From NCBI GenBank assembly GCA_020226215.1, contig CM035234.1:48797275-48861274 (forward strand): a stretch of 64,000 bases of DNA. Reading direction: 5' to 3'. Below are positions 12,300 through 24,330 of this stretch, in pieces (positions within the stretch are counted from its first letter, which is position 1; the number at the start of each line of letters is the position of its first letter). A program made the translations under genes and the position numbers. The notes beneath the pieces were generated by a model. The model was given only the letters and a program-made list of their open reading frames with translations. It did no database searches and was not told the origin of the DNA. The stretch is from Sindora glabra. Its lineage: Eukaryota; Streptophyta; Magnoliopsida; Fabales; Fabaceae.

Positions 12300-14110
12300 T
12301 AAGCCTTAATCCTTAATGAAAATGAGTAATCCTAATGACAGAATGTAGAAGAATGAAAATTCAATATTTAGTTGATAAGTACATGTATTAATAACTATTT
12401 CAACTATCTAATGTCTTATATCAACACCAAAATGCTCAAAGAGGTCCATTTTTGTCCCAACAGACAACATTTAAATACCTAAGGGGAAATATTTCTCATA
12501 AAATGGAAATAAATAAAAATAACAACAGAATGAGCTTTCATAAAAAACTCAATAATTAAGCAAAAGTAATGTGCACTATCTAAAGTGAATTAAAGTTTGA
12601 TATCGATTCTATTGTTTAATCTATAAGAAGAAAGTCAATAAGTATTTATACCTTTACTAGGGAAATACACTATTTATGAATTAGTTTACATTATTAAGGA
12701 AAAGGCATAATATGTGTAATGTTAGGTGCGACTATATTTACTTCACCTACTTTTAATACTATAGAATAATTGATTATTGTCGGGTGTTTAGGGGATTACA
12801 TATCGGAAAGCAACCAATGTGTTATCCATCATTATAGTATATATGGTTTTAACGTCAATTTGTAAACTATTGTAATATAAAACAACAACATCAATTTTTG
12901 TTCTTTGAAAACTAATGTCATTTATATTTCTATAATCTTGGAAAATAATATTAAAATTTATTTACTTTTTAAGAATCAACATTTAATAACTAAAATATCA
13001 TATTGGTTCATTTAAGTAACCAATGTTTTATATCCATCCAACCTACTGACCTAAACCTTGGCCCTTAATTCCTTACTTCCTCATCCTAAACCCTAATCTC
13101 ATCCTTATGTTCCTCACTCCTTTATTCTTCATATTTCCCTTATATTTTTAACTAAAATTTAAATAACTTTAAATAATAACTTGAATAATAAAAGATTGAG
13201 AATGACGAAAGGTTATATACAATACCATAATTAAAGATAAGTACTTTGTTAAATCTATCTTCATACCCATAGCTCAATATATGAGATTTACACTCCCTAA
13301 CAAAGTCTTTTAAATATAATGCCTAAAATATAACAAGCATTCATGAAAAATTAGTGTATTACATATTTTCATATAAAAACATAGTAAATAATATAACAAA
13401 ATGCCAAAAAATGATGAATGAATCAAATTTCTTATTCGTGCAAACTTATAAAAGTTACATCAGAATGATTAGTAACAAAATAAGATTGAATATAAACCTA
13501 GAAACTAAATTGCAAAAATAAACACAAAAGAAAAAAAATCTTTACAATTATATTTTATGCTTTTTTAGAAAATGTTAAACCTCATATATTTAGCTATAAG
13601 CTAACAGAGCTTCAATCCTACAAAATTAGTAAGGAAAAATACAAAATCGAAGAGAATCATCTTAAGTTTGGAAAGAGAGTATAACTCATTAAATAAATGA
13701 TTATTTTAGAATTGGAAGAGTTTCAGAATAAAATTTGCAAATAATGTCGTGCTATTTTCAACTCACGCCATGCTTTAACCATTTAATATTCAATTCATAT
13801 GTGTGACCTAAATTTAATATTAGCTATTAGTTTTATGAAAGCACCATCATTTTTAATACAATGACATCATCCTATTAAGTAGTGTTTAATGTCAATTACT
13901 ACACAAAAACATTGTCATAATATATGAATGTCTTTTTTAATAAAAAATACTTTTCTTTTCTTTTAGGCAACTTTTTCCATAACCATTCCAAAACATTCCC
14001 AAAATCTCTCTATAATCATTCCAAAATGGCCAGATATGACAAGCATGTATATATTAAATTAAAACTAATTCAATTGTTGACATTGTATGCATTAGAATTT
14101 ATAAATTCTA
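12300..14110. other. AT-rich stretch, nothing recognised
   Basis: No supported gene, RNA or defined repeat. A C-rich pocket at 13,020-13,140 contains a single CCTAAACCCTAATC, too short to count as telomeric repeat. Confidence 0.5.
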
Positions 14111-14112
14111 GT

Positions 14113-14132
14113 TTATATATATATATATATAT

Positions 14133-14168
<36 letters not shown>
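14113..14168. repeat. Compound microsatellite (TA)n-(CA)17
   Basis: A TA run of about 9 units is followed by TCT and then 17 uninterrupted CA units (14,135-14,168). More broken TATA/CACATA tracts continue to about 14,230. The open frame across it is an artefact of the repeat. Confidence 0.95.
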
Positions 14169-14171
<3 letters not shown>

Positions 14172-14239
14172 CAAAGAAGAACCTAAAAACATAACTTATA
14201 TATTATATATATCACACATATATATATACCAGAAATAAC

Positions 14240-15540
14240 ATTATATATTTTAAGTTTAAATCTTATAAAGAACACTAGTATCATTTTATGAATTGATCTT
14301 TTTTGTTCTTTATTCAAAATATTATAAGTGAATTGGTAGCATTAAATTTTTTTTCATTATGATATTTTTCTTATACAATTAAATAAACTCAATAATAAAT
14401 TAAATGTAAATGAAACATATAAGAAAGGAAACAATCTATTACAAAAACTAATTTTGTAATTTTATTTATTTCTATATCAAAACATGAACATATACAAAGA
14501 AAAAATTATTATTTACAATAAACATACATAACACCTCTACATAAATTAAAAAGAAAAGTGTTTATTGTGTATTTGTAATTCCTTCATATTGTTTGATTGT
14601 TTCATTTGTTATGAGCCACTAATTGTCCTTATTTTTCAAAGTAAAGACATGTTAGCCACTTACTTTATGTGCTATCTGAAATTTTATAATAAATGTCCCA
14701 TTTGTGCCATGCTAATCAATATTTTACATTGTTAAGTTATTATTTTGGAATCTCTTAAAGTTTCATGGATTAATGTAAAATATGGTAATAGAAAAATTAT
14801 GAGATACAATAAGATTATGAAGCATCAAAACTCACACCTTTATGAACTATATCTCTTATAATAGGTAAAAACATGGTTAATGAAGGCATAGGCTTTGACG
14901 GTTCGTAATCTTATTGTAATACATAATTTTTGCACAACTATATTTGCATTTATACATAAAAGAGATTTCACAATAATAGCCTTACATTAAATAGTACTAA
15001 TTAGCAAAGCATAAATAGGACTTGTTTTACTAATTTTGAGGTTGCACATAGAGTAAGCAACATGTTTCCAATCTCATATTGAAATACAATGACAGTTAAA
15101 GGTACATGTTAAGGAAGAAATCAAACACTTTATTAGACACAAAATTAATGGAATAAAACACCTTAGAAGCCCTCTTTTTAATAAAAGGTAAGCTATCTTT
15201 ATAGATTACCAATTTGTTTCAAATAGGCAAAGAGAGCCCTATTTATAAAGTAAAAGCAAATTATAGATGTCAATTATTAGTTTAAAATTGACATAATAAG
15301 TTTTAATATTTCTATGGTTATGATAACTTAAAATGTCAATAAAGTACTAAAATAATATGTAAATTGTTGATGAATTATCATGATAATCAAAAAGAACTTA
15401 CATGATGGTTATTAAAAATAAACTAATGTTGTAATTTCAAATTGATAAATTATCACAATAATTGAAAAGGACTTTAATGATGGTAATAAAAAATAACCAA
15501 CATAGTAAGTTGCTTCATTAATTTTGTTAATGAAGTCATC
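14240..15540. other. AT-rich stretch, no gene
   Basis: No coding similarity. A minus-strand TATA-like CTTTATAAATAG at about 15,238-15,249 with a GA-rich stretch after it could be an LTR promoter remnant. Terminal repeats were not found. Confidence 0.4.
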
Positions 15541-15545
15541 TTTAG

Positions 15546-15705
15546 TTTCATTCATTTAGACTTATTCATAAATTCATTTATTTAGACATCTTCACTTCAT
15601 CAATTTCATTCATGTAAACTTCTTTATAAATTCATTCATTTAGACATTTTAAATTTCATTCATTCAAACTCCTTTATAATTGGCATTCATTTAGACATCC
15701 TCAAA
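15546..15705. repeat. Three-copy tandem repeat, unit about 50-58 bp
   Basis: Units start at 15,546, 15,604 and 15,654. Each begins TTTCATTCAT and contains TTTATAA followed by TTCAT-TTAGACAT. The copies have diverged, so the array is old. Confidence 0.75.
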
Positions 15706-16225
15706 TTATGAGAAAATGTCATCATATTAGGCATTGATTTATCCTAAAAACTAACATTTTTATGTTTTTCATTTCTTTAGTAGAAGCCTTTCAATTATTA
15801 TAAAATTTTATTATATAAATAACTAAATTTGAATGGAAAGTTATTTTTTAACTAATTTAACATAGAATGTTATATTTGTTTCGATAGGTCTTCTCTTTAT
15901 TAATCTATGTAATCCAAGTGCCTATTACAGAATTTTAAGTAAAAATAACATACAAATTAGCAAAGAAAAACAATTCTACAAATTTAAAAAATTTTAATTG
16001 TTATTGCTCTATCCATAATAAAATTATAAATAGATGAGTAAAAAGAAATAATATCTTAAAAATTTTATACAAAATAACTATACTAAATCATTAATAAGTA
16101 AAAGCTACATGTTTACATATGAATGCAAAAAAATAATAAAAAAAGCACTATGTATTAAAATCTTCATCCTCGATACAAACTCTAGCTTTGTTACTTAAAT
16201 TTCTCTAATTTGTATACTTCATTAA

Positions 16226-16419
16226 GAAAGGAGAGAGTATATAGCAAGAGAGAATTAAAGGTCAAGATTTTCCATTTGTATACTTTCTCAATAAAAGAGG
16301 TATGAGAGTTTAATAACTCTTCCATTCATTTTTATGCTATGGGAAATGAAAGAGTATATAATGAGAAGGAAATAAAGGTTAAGATTTTTCCATTGTATAC
16401 TCTACCAATAAAAATAAAG
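16226..16419. repeat. Diverged direct repeat pair, about 70 bp each
   Basis: Copies at about 16,226-16,297 and 16,346-16,419 share GAGAGTATATA, AAAGGT(C/T)AAGATTTT and the pattern TGTATACT-CAATAAAA. They are about 120 bp apart. No function is apparent. Confidence 0.6.
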
Positions 16420-16802
16420 TGGAAAAATTAATAGTAACATTATGTATCAAACTTCATGCTCAAAAGTGTATTAGAGAAATATTAGAAAAGTTCATATTGA
16501 AAGATAAATTATAGGAAAGATGTATAGAAAATAAATAAGCATTAATTATTAAACAAATCTATTGTTATGTAATTTTATAATTTCTAATGAGACTCCTTAG
16601 TGGCTTTTAAAGATGACTATTAACTAGGACCAATATCCTATGCTTTTACGATTACTAATAAGACTATTGAAATGCCTTTTAGATAATGGATGTTGATTAA
16701 AGTCAACATCTTATAATTTTGCAATTTATTAAGGCTTTTAAAATAAATTTTGATCATAGTTGAGCATAAAATTGATGTTATAAGTTTTCACTTAATGTTT
16801 AG

Positions 16803-19652
16803 ATATTAGTTGAATTCTTATCCTGTCACGACCTAATTTCAAGTATCGTGATTGGCGTAAAGATATCTAACTATGATCCAGCCAATCAAATATCTTTACA
16901 AGCCTGTAAAAAAATATGTCTGACTATTTTATAATAAAAAGGAAAAATATGATAGTATCAATTAATATAAGTAAAGTAAATTGCATTGCACATGCAATGA
17001 AAAGTTAATCTATGATATTAATATAGAGTAGCATAATAAAATTATTTAGTAATACACATAGACTTTAACTGTATAGTGAACGACTCAACATAGTAATCTT
17101 TGTACACTATGCCCTATGGAGATCAGAAGGTTTTATGTAGTATATCAATCCTTCGCTGGAGCTCCTTGTTCTTTGTCTGTAAAGTAAAACAACATTGAAG
17201 AGAAGTGAGTATATAAAATACTCAGCGAGTAGCTACTTAATCTTTATTCCTATAGTTTTCCATGATCAATTTCCTTTGATACAAAATTAGAAAGACTGAA
17301 TAAATTTCCATATGCTTAACTTTGCTTGCATCTAATAACTACCATCTGTCTTATGCATTATGTATTAGCATCACATTTATAGATATGGCTAGTATGGTAT
17401 ACAAATTTTCTCCTTATTTCTTCAAGCAACCTTATCCCACTTGCCTCCAACCTTTTCCCTCCACTTCTTACCACCCCTCTCCTTCTTCTAGAAGGATACT
17501 GCAAGCCATAGGCCAATCTCTCCCACACAAATCAAATAACACAAATGAGCCTTTGTAGGCTTTTCGTGCCAATTAATGCAAAATCATGCCAATCCAACAT
17601 AATAAAGGTATGGTTAATACCAACAAGCCATTAGCAGCCTAATTGATTCTCCTTTATTGCTATAATAAGTATGCGTTTCAAATTTAACATTAAAAAGTGT
17701 AAATCATTGCATATTCTCTTGATGTATCACAATTTTAATATATTTAATATTTCACAACTCAAACTAATCTATCACTATATTCTATACTATTAAAGAACAT
17801 TCAATTAATTACAATAATTCAACACATTATTCCAATCATATTCTACTATCATCACAATGTATTTCTAAGAATCAAATACTTATTGTATTTCACAAATATT
17901 CATTCAACAATACTGTTCACGTTTAGATTTCAGAACAGGGCAGCAGAGGGCATGTTACCATAAGAGACCCTTTTATGACTTCTAAAACACCTCTAAAATT
18001 TCTCAAATAATTATATGATATTTTTAACATGTTAATTGACAAACATGATCATTAGGTTTCAGAATTAATAAAGAGAATCTGCCCAAAAAATTAGTGAATC
18101 ATGCCCTTCTAAAATAGTTTCAATCTCTGGTAATACTGGAGTTCTAAAATTATAGGAATTTATTCACTAGGCAAATGAGCTTCAATTAGCACGAAAATTG
18201 ACAATGTTTTAACCAACATATGGAAGGGTAGCTAGAAATTTTTACTAATCATCTAGTACCCCAAATAATTCAAAAACAGAAGTGAAATTATTCACGCCCT
18301 GTTTCTGGGCAAGCTGCACCTTTGTGTAAAAATGTCCCTTGTTCAAGTTTCTAAAAAATTTTCAATAAATTCTATATGTATCAAAACATCATAAGAGATT
18401 AGAAAATGGGTGGATTTGAATTTTTAAGAGGCTCTAGTATGTACTTAAAATTCGTGGCTCATTTTTGGGTTTTTAGGAATTCCAGGAGCAAAAATTAGCA
18501 AAACAATTTCTAAGTTCTTTGTACTTTCTCTTCACTCAAGGCTTAACAAATGGTAATCTAGTCATTCATTCATGCTAATATTTTTCTAATGTCTTCAAAA
18601 ACAACTTAAGAACACAAGTTTTCAACACCATACCTTCATTGCATGACCACACACTAAGCTTCATGAAATTATAATTCTAGAAGGCATTACTGGCAAATTT
18701 GTAATCAAAATTCAATAGCAAATCAAGTGAGTTACTACCTACCTATGGCCTTTTATATTTCAAAGCCTTAAGTTGCTCCCTAAAATGAAAGAGCTTCTGA
18801 TTTGGAGAAGAAGAATATGAGAGCTCCAAGTTTTGATGATTTCTCCTTAGAAATTCAAGTAAGTAAGTGAAAGAACTTGAAATTTTGTATTTGATTTGGT
18901 TTGTTTGTGTTGAAAGGTCAAAAAAGGCTCCTATGGCAGTTGCAATTTCGTGCAAATGGGGGGGGGAGAAGAGCTGAATGAAGTTTTCTAAAGGTTTCTA
19001 GGGTTTTCTATAACTTTATAGAAAATGGGCCCTTTTTGTAATTTAACCCAAAATCCATGAATTTCTTTTGTATTTTTCTTGCTGTTCTGTAGCAGCCAAG
19101 AACGAAATTTTTTAGGCTTTCCTCAGCACAAAATTTTCCAAAATTAATATAAAATAATGGGCCAAAATTCAAGCTTTTTGAAAAAAAATTAGAATTTGAC
19201 CCCAAATCTTTTCAAAATTTTAACTTTACCCAAAATTCTTTGGCTAATTTTCAATTTAGTCCTTGGGTTCACTTTGGGCTTATTTGGAATATATTTAGGC
19301 CTAAATAAATGGGTTTCAATTGGTCCAAAAAGAATTTTAAGAAACTAAATCAAAATATTGCAATTTCATTCCCTTTTACCAAATTTTAGTTCACTTGGAC
19401 CCCTAAAATCGAGTTGGGCCTTATCAACATTCCTCTAATCTTTTGGGCATACTTCTAACAATAGTTTAACTTAATTTTTATCTTTATCAATATTTCAAAG
19501 GGTTTGAAAAATTTTTCAGGAATTTACCCCTCTCTAAAATTTTCCTGGGCTTAGCACACTTAACTAAGAAGTGTTAATTTATTTTGATATTTTAGGAGTA
19601 ATTCTTGAAAAAAGTCTCCTAGAGATATTAAATATTAGTTGTATTCTTATCC
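16803..19652. repeat. 21-bp near-identical direct repeats bracketing the 2.8-kb LTR block
   Basis: ATATTAGTTG(A/T)ATTCTTATCC occurs at 16,803-16,823 and at 19,632-19,652 with one mismatch, immediately outside the 16,824-19,631 block. LTR elements normally make 4-6 bp duplications, so this length is unexpected. Confidence 0.8.
16824..19631 (-). repeat. Partial Ty3/gypsy LTR, minus orientation
   Basis: The left end TGTCACGACCTAATTTC is the reverse complement of the ...GGTCGTGACA end typical of plant gypsy LTRs, and it matches the left ends at 24,331 and especially 59,511. A minus-strand TATA-like stretch (TATAAAAGGCC, about 18,748-18,758) is followed by leader-like sequence. The expected minus-strand LTR start (TGTTATACCC-like) and polypurine tract are absent at the right side, so the element is truncated there or its end has decayed. 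Frames at 17.3, 18.7 and 19.0 kb are LTR sequence, not genes. Confidence 0.55.
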
Positions 19653-20247
19653 ATCATATTAAGTTTTTATATAATTTAAAAAATGTTATTGCTTGAAAAT
19701 GAACATCAATTTTATTGTAAACCAAGACCCATCAATTAGTATAAATCATGTATTCTATATTAGTGATTATAATGTCACACTTAATTAAGGCATACAAATC
19801 ATAATTTATTATATTCATATACACAATCTCATTAGTCAATCATAATAATACATAAAAAATTCTATATTCATCATAATGATAACAATGTAAAACTTATTTA
19901 ATTCATAGGATTTAATTCAAAATAACTTAATACAAATACAATTTAAAAGCAAATAAATCTTCTTATAACTTTTGGTCATCCTTATTTTTTCACAAACCTA
20001 TTTTTTCTCTCTAAGGTTTGCCTTATATCTTTACAAATGATTTTTGAATCTAACTTATATTACATTTCACATAATATCATCTCCCTCTTTCACATTTCAT
20101 ATCAAATTCATATCCCATTTCAGGGTTTAGCATCAAATATCAAATATAATTGCATTCACAAGCTAATTCCATAAGTAAATAGACCATACATCATCACAAA
20201 ATCATAAAATTCTATTAAATAAGCAAAACTAGAAATAATAGGATGAT

Positions 20248-20318
20248 AGTTAACCATATAATTGACTATAAGAGTCTAAAGGCAAAATCTGACCTTATAG
20301 TCAATTATATAGTTAATT
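20248..20318. other. Hairpin inside the gypsy LTR, 25-bp arms
   Basis: Arm 20,248-20,272 pairs with 20,294-20,318. Two positions differ and both still allow G-U pairing in RNA. The loop is 21 nt. The same structure, somewhat decayed, is found in the related LTR at 25,199-25,267, so it belongs to the family rather than arising by chance. Confidence 0.65.
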
Positions 20319-22022
20319 ATATGCAACTAGTGAGTAACTTTAGAGGTCATAATCGGCTATAAGCATCTAGAAAGCAATTATTTAGGGATAATTATGTAAT
20401 TGAATATGAATCCTTAGAAAGCAACTTTTAAGGCTACTATTAATTATATGGTTCACTGTAGGTTCAAAATTTGCAAAAAAATTTGCAATTTTACTTTTCA
20501 TTTATTATTTTTGCTTTAAGTTTCCAACATATATCATACTAACTCAATTCAATCCTCAAATCAAGCATTAAAAATGGTTTCTTTTCTAACATTGACACGA
20601 AAACTTTTCACAAATAATTATAACACTAATAAATCACAATAAATCCAATTGATCATTAATTTCATATTCAATTAACTCAAGCTTAATGCAAAACATTCAA
20701 ATTTAATCAAATTAAGTAAACTTGTCATGATCCTAACCCGATCATAACCGGTGTGGAACCCCTTTACAGATTTCCACCAGCCTATGTGTGTGTACTAACT
20801 TAATGCTTACCTATCAAATGTAAGATATTTATAGAAGAGAATAGTATTTCAAGGATAGCATTCATAAAATTTTCTATAAAAGATATGAAAGTTAGGAATA
20901 CTTACAATCCTCCTAAAATAAGGATAAGCAAGCCTAACTAACTCTCAAAGAGTTAGTTCAACATTTTATCAATCTTCTCTACTATAGGCACGGGGCCTAA
21001 AGTATTTTATATACATGAACTATGCTACCAAAATACCATTAACAAGTCCCTATGAACTCTAGTTTTGAGAAGGTGGTGGTGGTGGAGATTTAACCTGTGA
21101 ATTTATGAAATAAAACATGGAGGAGTGAGTCTAGGGCTTAGTAAGTAAATAATCTATAAATACCACAATAAATTACCATAACTTACCCCTCGAACTATCC
21201 TCCTTTAACCAATCATATCATACTTAAACATATTAGAAACCAAGAACCAAGTTTAATGGAATTAATGCATGATCATTTCATTTTTCAATGTTTCATATAC
21301 AAACACTTGAGGATATCTATAATTAAGTTACCACTTATTTGAAACAATAAGTAAAGAATAGAATACAATCATCCTCCTTTTATCTCCCGAGTTAACCTTA
21401 TACCCTCCACAAGCTTTCCATCCTTGTCCCTCTAGGTCTGTCTTATACCTTCCATAAGTATGTCATTGGGAATTCTCCATCCGATATTGACAACATCACC
21501 CCATCACATTTTTCATCTTTATTGCCACTCATGGCATGTTTCATAGTGTAATTTTTGGCATTAGAGCTTAAGTTTTATCCAATACAATCATAATTCAAAT
21601 CAATGTACATCACAATATCTATTAGTATCATCACATCCTCTTGTATGGCTACAAGCATTTACACATATCATAGTTCTCAAGCTATACTTTATCATAAATT
21701 ATTAGAACTTTAGTGCTTAAAGATTAAATATCCATGTTATACCATTATAAGGTATGGAAACATAAAATAAATTGAATATAAGTTATATGATGACTATAAT
21801 TCTGACCTATGAGTGGTGTCTTAGAGATAACTCACAAACTATAGACGTAATATGTATGAAACTCTTTTCATATGAAATTAGGTTCAATTACCTTTTCATA
21901 GACTACTTATTTTCCTAAATCAATTAAGTTTTGAAAGAGTTATATCTTCTTGAATTTAGACATAAAAGTGTTTTTTTCTAAAATTTAGATTTCTTAACCT
22001 TTGCTAACTATTTTAATAATAT

Positions 22023-22026
<4 letters not shown>

Positions 22027-22073
<47 letters not shown>
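22027..22073. repeat. (AT)n microsatellite, about 23 units
   Basis: An uninterrupted AT run inside the solo LTR. It is likely to vary in length between individuals. Confidence 0.95.
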
Positions 22074-22075
<2 letters not shown>

Positions 22076-22202
22076 ATTTTAATTTTAAGCTAATTCCATT
22101 TGAAAGTAGACTCAATTACCTTTAAGACGATTTGTGGTTTGTTTAAAATGGATATAAGATGAAAGAGTTATTCCCCTTCAAAGTCAACATAAAATTATAC
22201 AG

Positions 22203-22376
22203 TCGATGAATCGATTGGTGAATTAATTCATCAACCTAGTTTTCACCTCTGGATCCCTAGAATCGATTGGTGAATCGATTCATCAATCCTTGGAAGCCTA
22301 GAATTGTTTGGTTACTCGATTTTGAAGCCCAATTTCACCTCTGAACTCTTAGAATCGATTGATGAATCGATTCACA
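22203..22376. repeat. Tandem array built on ATCGATT-GTGAATCGATT
   Basis: Four diverged units start near 22,203, 22,262, 22,303 and 22,354. They share (A)ATCGATTGGTGAATCGATT, TCATCAA, TTTCACCTCTG and a closing CTTAGA/CCTAGA. Each core is itself a small inverted repeat. The array lies inside the solo LTR. Confidence 0.75.
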
Positions 22377-23709
22377 CATGAAAAACTTAATTTTTTTATG
22401 AAATTTTCACTATACAACTGATCTAAAACATCTTAAAAACACATATATTACACATTAAACCTAAGTACAATCATCAATACACTTATCTAACATCTCTATC
22501 TTCTTTTTCCATCATTTATGACTTTCATAACATTAAAATAAATTAAAATCAAGTAAAGTCACAAATTAACTCATATTTCACATATATCTTCATATAACCT
22601 CAAAATCTATAGATTTAGCTAGATTATCCACTCATCTTGTATGGAAGAGCATGCTAGAAGACTAATTTAAAGATCTTTCAACCCTAACCATATCAAAATC
22701 CATGGTTTCTAGAGTTAGGGTTTATAATGCTCAACAAAATCAAATAAGCTTCAAATCCTTTATCAACCAAGAGGAAATAGGAGGGATTCTTGATGAAAAC
22801 ATGGTTCTTGCCTCAATTAAATGAAGAAATCAAGAAGATTCAAAGTCTTTATTGCTTTGTTGATGAAGTAGTGAAAAGATGTGTAGAGAGAATGGAAAAA
22901 GTGGAGAAATGAAAGGGGGAAAGGGTTTTTAGGTTTGTAAAGGGGAAAATAAAGCCTTAGGGGCATTTTTGAAAAAATATCATACTCATATACTCACTTT
23001 TATTGGTGTATAATTTCACATATCAAAATTCTAAAAAACTTTTCCCTAATAAATTTCACCCGAATCATATTCTCACACTTTTATTTTTATCAATTCTATT
23101 TTATTCCATAATTCATGCATAATATTCTTAATTCATCTGAATTAACCAGTTGCTTAAACTACTCTCCCTCATATCATAATTTCTAACCAATTTATAACTA
23201 AGGAAGGTGTAACAAAACTACTTACTTACTTGGGAATGAAGAAGATGATGGAAGGTCGAATTAGTAGCTAACTTACCTAACCACCTATAATTTCAAAGAA
23301 TTAAAATAGGTATATAAAATTCCCTATCTTTTCTCATTATCTTGAATTAATTTAGATAAGAATTATTGATAATTGAACAAGTGCAAAAATATTAAGTTAG
23401 TGGGGAAATTTAATTAAAGTTATAAGGTATGAGGTTTGAAAGGTATTAAGGAAATAAAAGGATGAGGAAAAGATCATCCTAAATCTCCTTTATATATACT
23501 TATTTGACTTTAACTACAAATTAATCTTTAGTTATTTTATTTCCTCCTATCCCTACTATTTTACCTCACATTCTGTTATAAAAAAATTCTATTTTCCACC
23601 TACAAAGCTTCTATGTTAAATATAGTTAAAGTAATCAAATAATTATTTTAATACATAAAAATATTTTAATTACTTTTGATTCCCTAAGGGTTATAACATT
23701 GATGTTTTA

Positions 23710-24330
23710 GGATGAGGAATATTATATATAGGATTATACCTAAGATAATCATAAATAAGATAAGGAAAAAGCTTAGGGAACTAATTGCATCAGCATAGTC
23801 TACTTTTGTGCTAAAATGGTGGATAGTTCAGAATGCACTTTTAACATAGGAGATTGTTTATTAATTTTTCAAAAAAATAAAAGGTAAAGGTAGGCTAATA
23901 GGATTGAAGCTGGATATGCAAAAAGCATATGATCAGGTGGAGTGGTGATTTATTATTCAATTTTTAGAATTATTTGGTTTAGTCCCGTATTAGTTAAATG
24001 GATAGAGCAATATTTAACTACTATTTCTTTCCAAGTTTTACTAAATGGGATTTTAATTAGAAGTTTTGCTCCCAAACATGGTTTATGCCTAGGTGATCCT
24101 TTGTTTTCAAACTTGTTCATCTTATGTTTAGAGATACTATCTTGATTGTTATTCAAAACAGAGCAAAATTAAGATTTTAAAAGAGTTAAATTGTCATTTA
24201 ATGGTCTTGCCATAAGTTATCTTATGTTTGCTAATGGCTTAATGATATTTATGAGAGATAATATGGTGGATGCAATGAGACTATGGAAAATCATTCACAT
24301 TTATGAAGTTTGGTTAGGCAATAAAGATAA
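23710..24330 (+). mobile_element. L1-type LINE reverse transcriptase fragment, broken
   Basis: Broken plus-strand frames give GLKLDMQKAYDQVEW (RT motif A, plant L1 type), FSPVLVKWIEQYLTTISFQV, LLNG, SFAPKHGLCLGDPLFSNLF (motif B) and SYLMFANGLMIFMR. The last corresponds to the catalytic FADD box, here mutated to FANG, so the enzyme could not work even without the stops. The stop TGA follows VEW at 23,946. The LINE is cut on the right by a gypsy LTR at 24,331 and on the left adjoins an LTR end at 23,698. Confidence 0.9.

Larger units (their letters stand above)
20723..23214 (-). mobile_element. Solo LTR of a Ty3/gypsy element, 2,492 bp, TSD AAACT
   Basis: Begins TGTCATGATCCTAACCC and ends GGAAGGTGTAACA, so TG...CA ends. 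It is flanked on both sides by AAACT (20,718-20,722 and 23,215-23,219). Read on the minus strand it starts TGTTACACC, the usual gypsy LTR start, so orientation is minus. No internal gag or pol is present, so it is a solo LTR left by recombination between two LTRs. It interrupts an older LTR, the flanks of which rejoin cleanly. Inside are an AT microsatellite (22,027-22,073) and an ATCGATT-rich tandem array. Confidence 0.88.
19773..23698 (-). repeat. Ty3/gypsy LTR copy, split by a younger solo LTR
   Basis: The two parts, 19,773-20,722 and 23,220-23,698, together resemble the LTR at 24,331-26,247. Shared parts include a TGTCACA left end, the CATATTGGGGTTTT/CATTTCAGGGTTTA segment, the hairpin described at 20,248, the GTAAGTAAA-CTTACTTAC segment and the CCCTAAGGGTTATAACA right end. 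The right end (reverse complement TGTTATAACCC) is a good LTR start on the minus strand. The left portion is shorter than in the related copy, so its left limit is tentative. Confidence 0.6.

Noticed and set aside
13084..13096. Telomere-like CCTAAACCCTAAT
   Set aside because: Fewer than two repeat units, which is chance level in plant DNA.
13924..14238. 104-codon plus-strand frame
   Set aside because: Its C-terminal half is translated (TA)n/(CA)n microsatellite, and the rest has no similarity.
15546..15705. CRISPR-like spacing of short repeats
   Set aside because: Three diverged units without distinct spacers in a plant genome; an ordinary tandem repeat.
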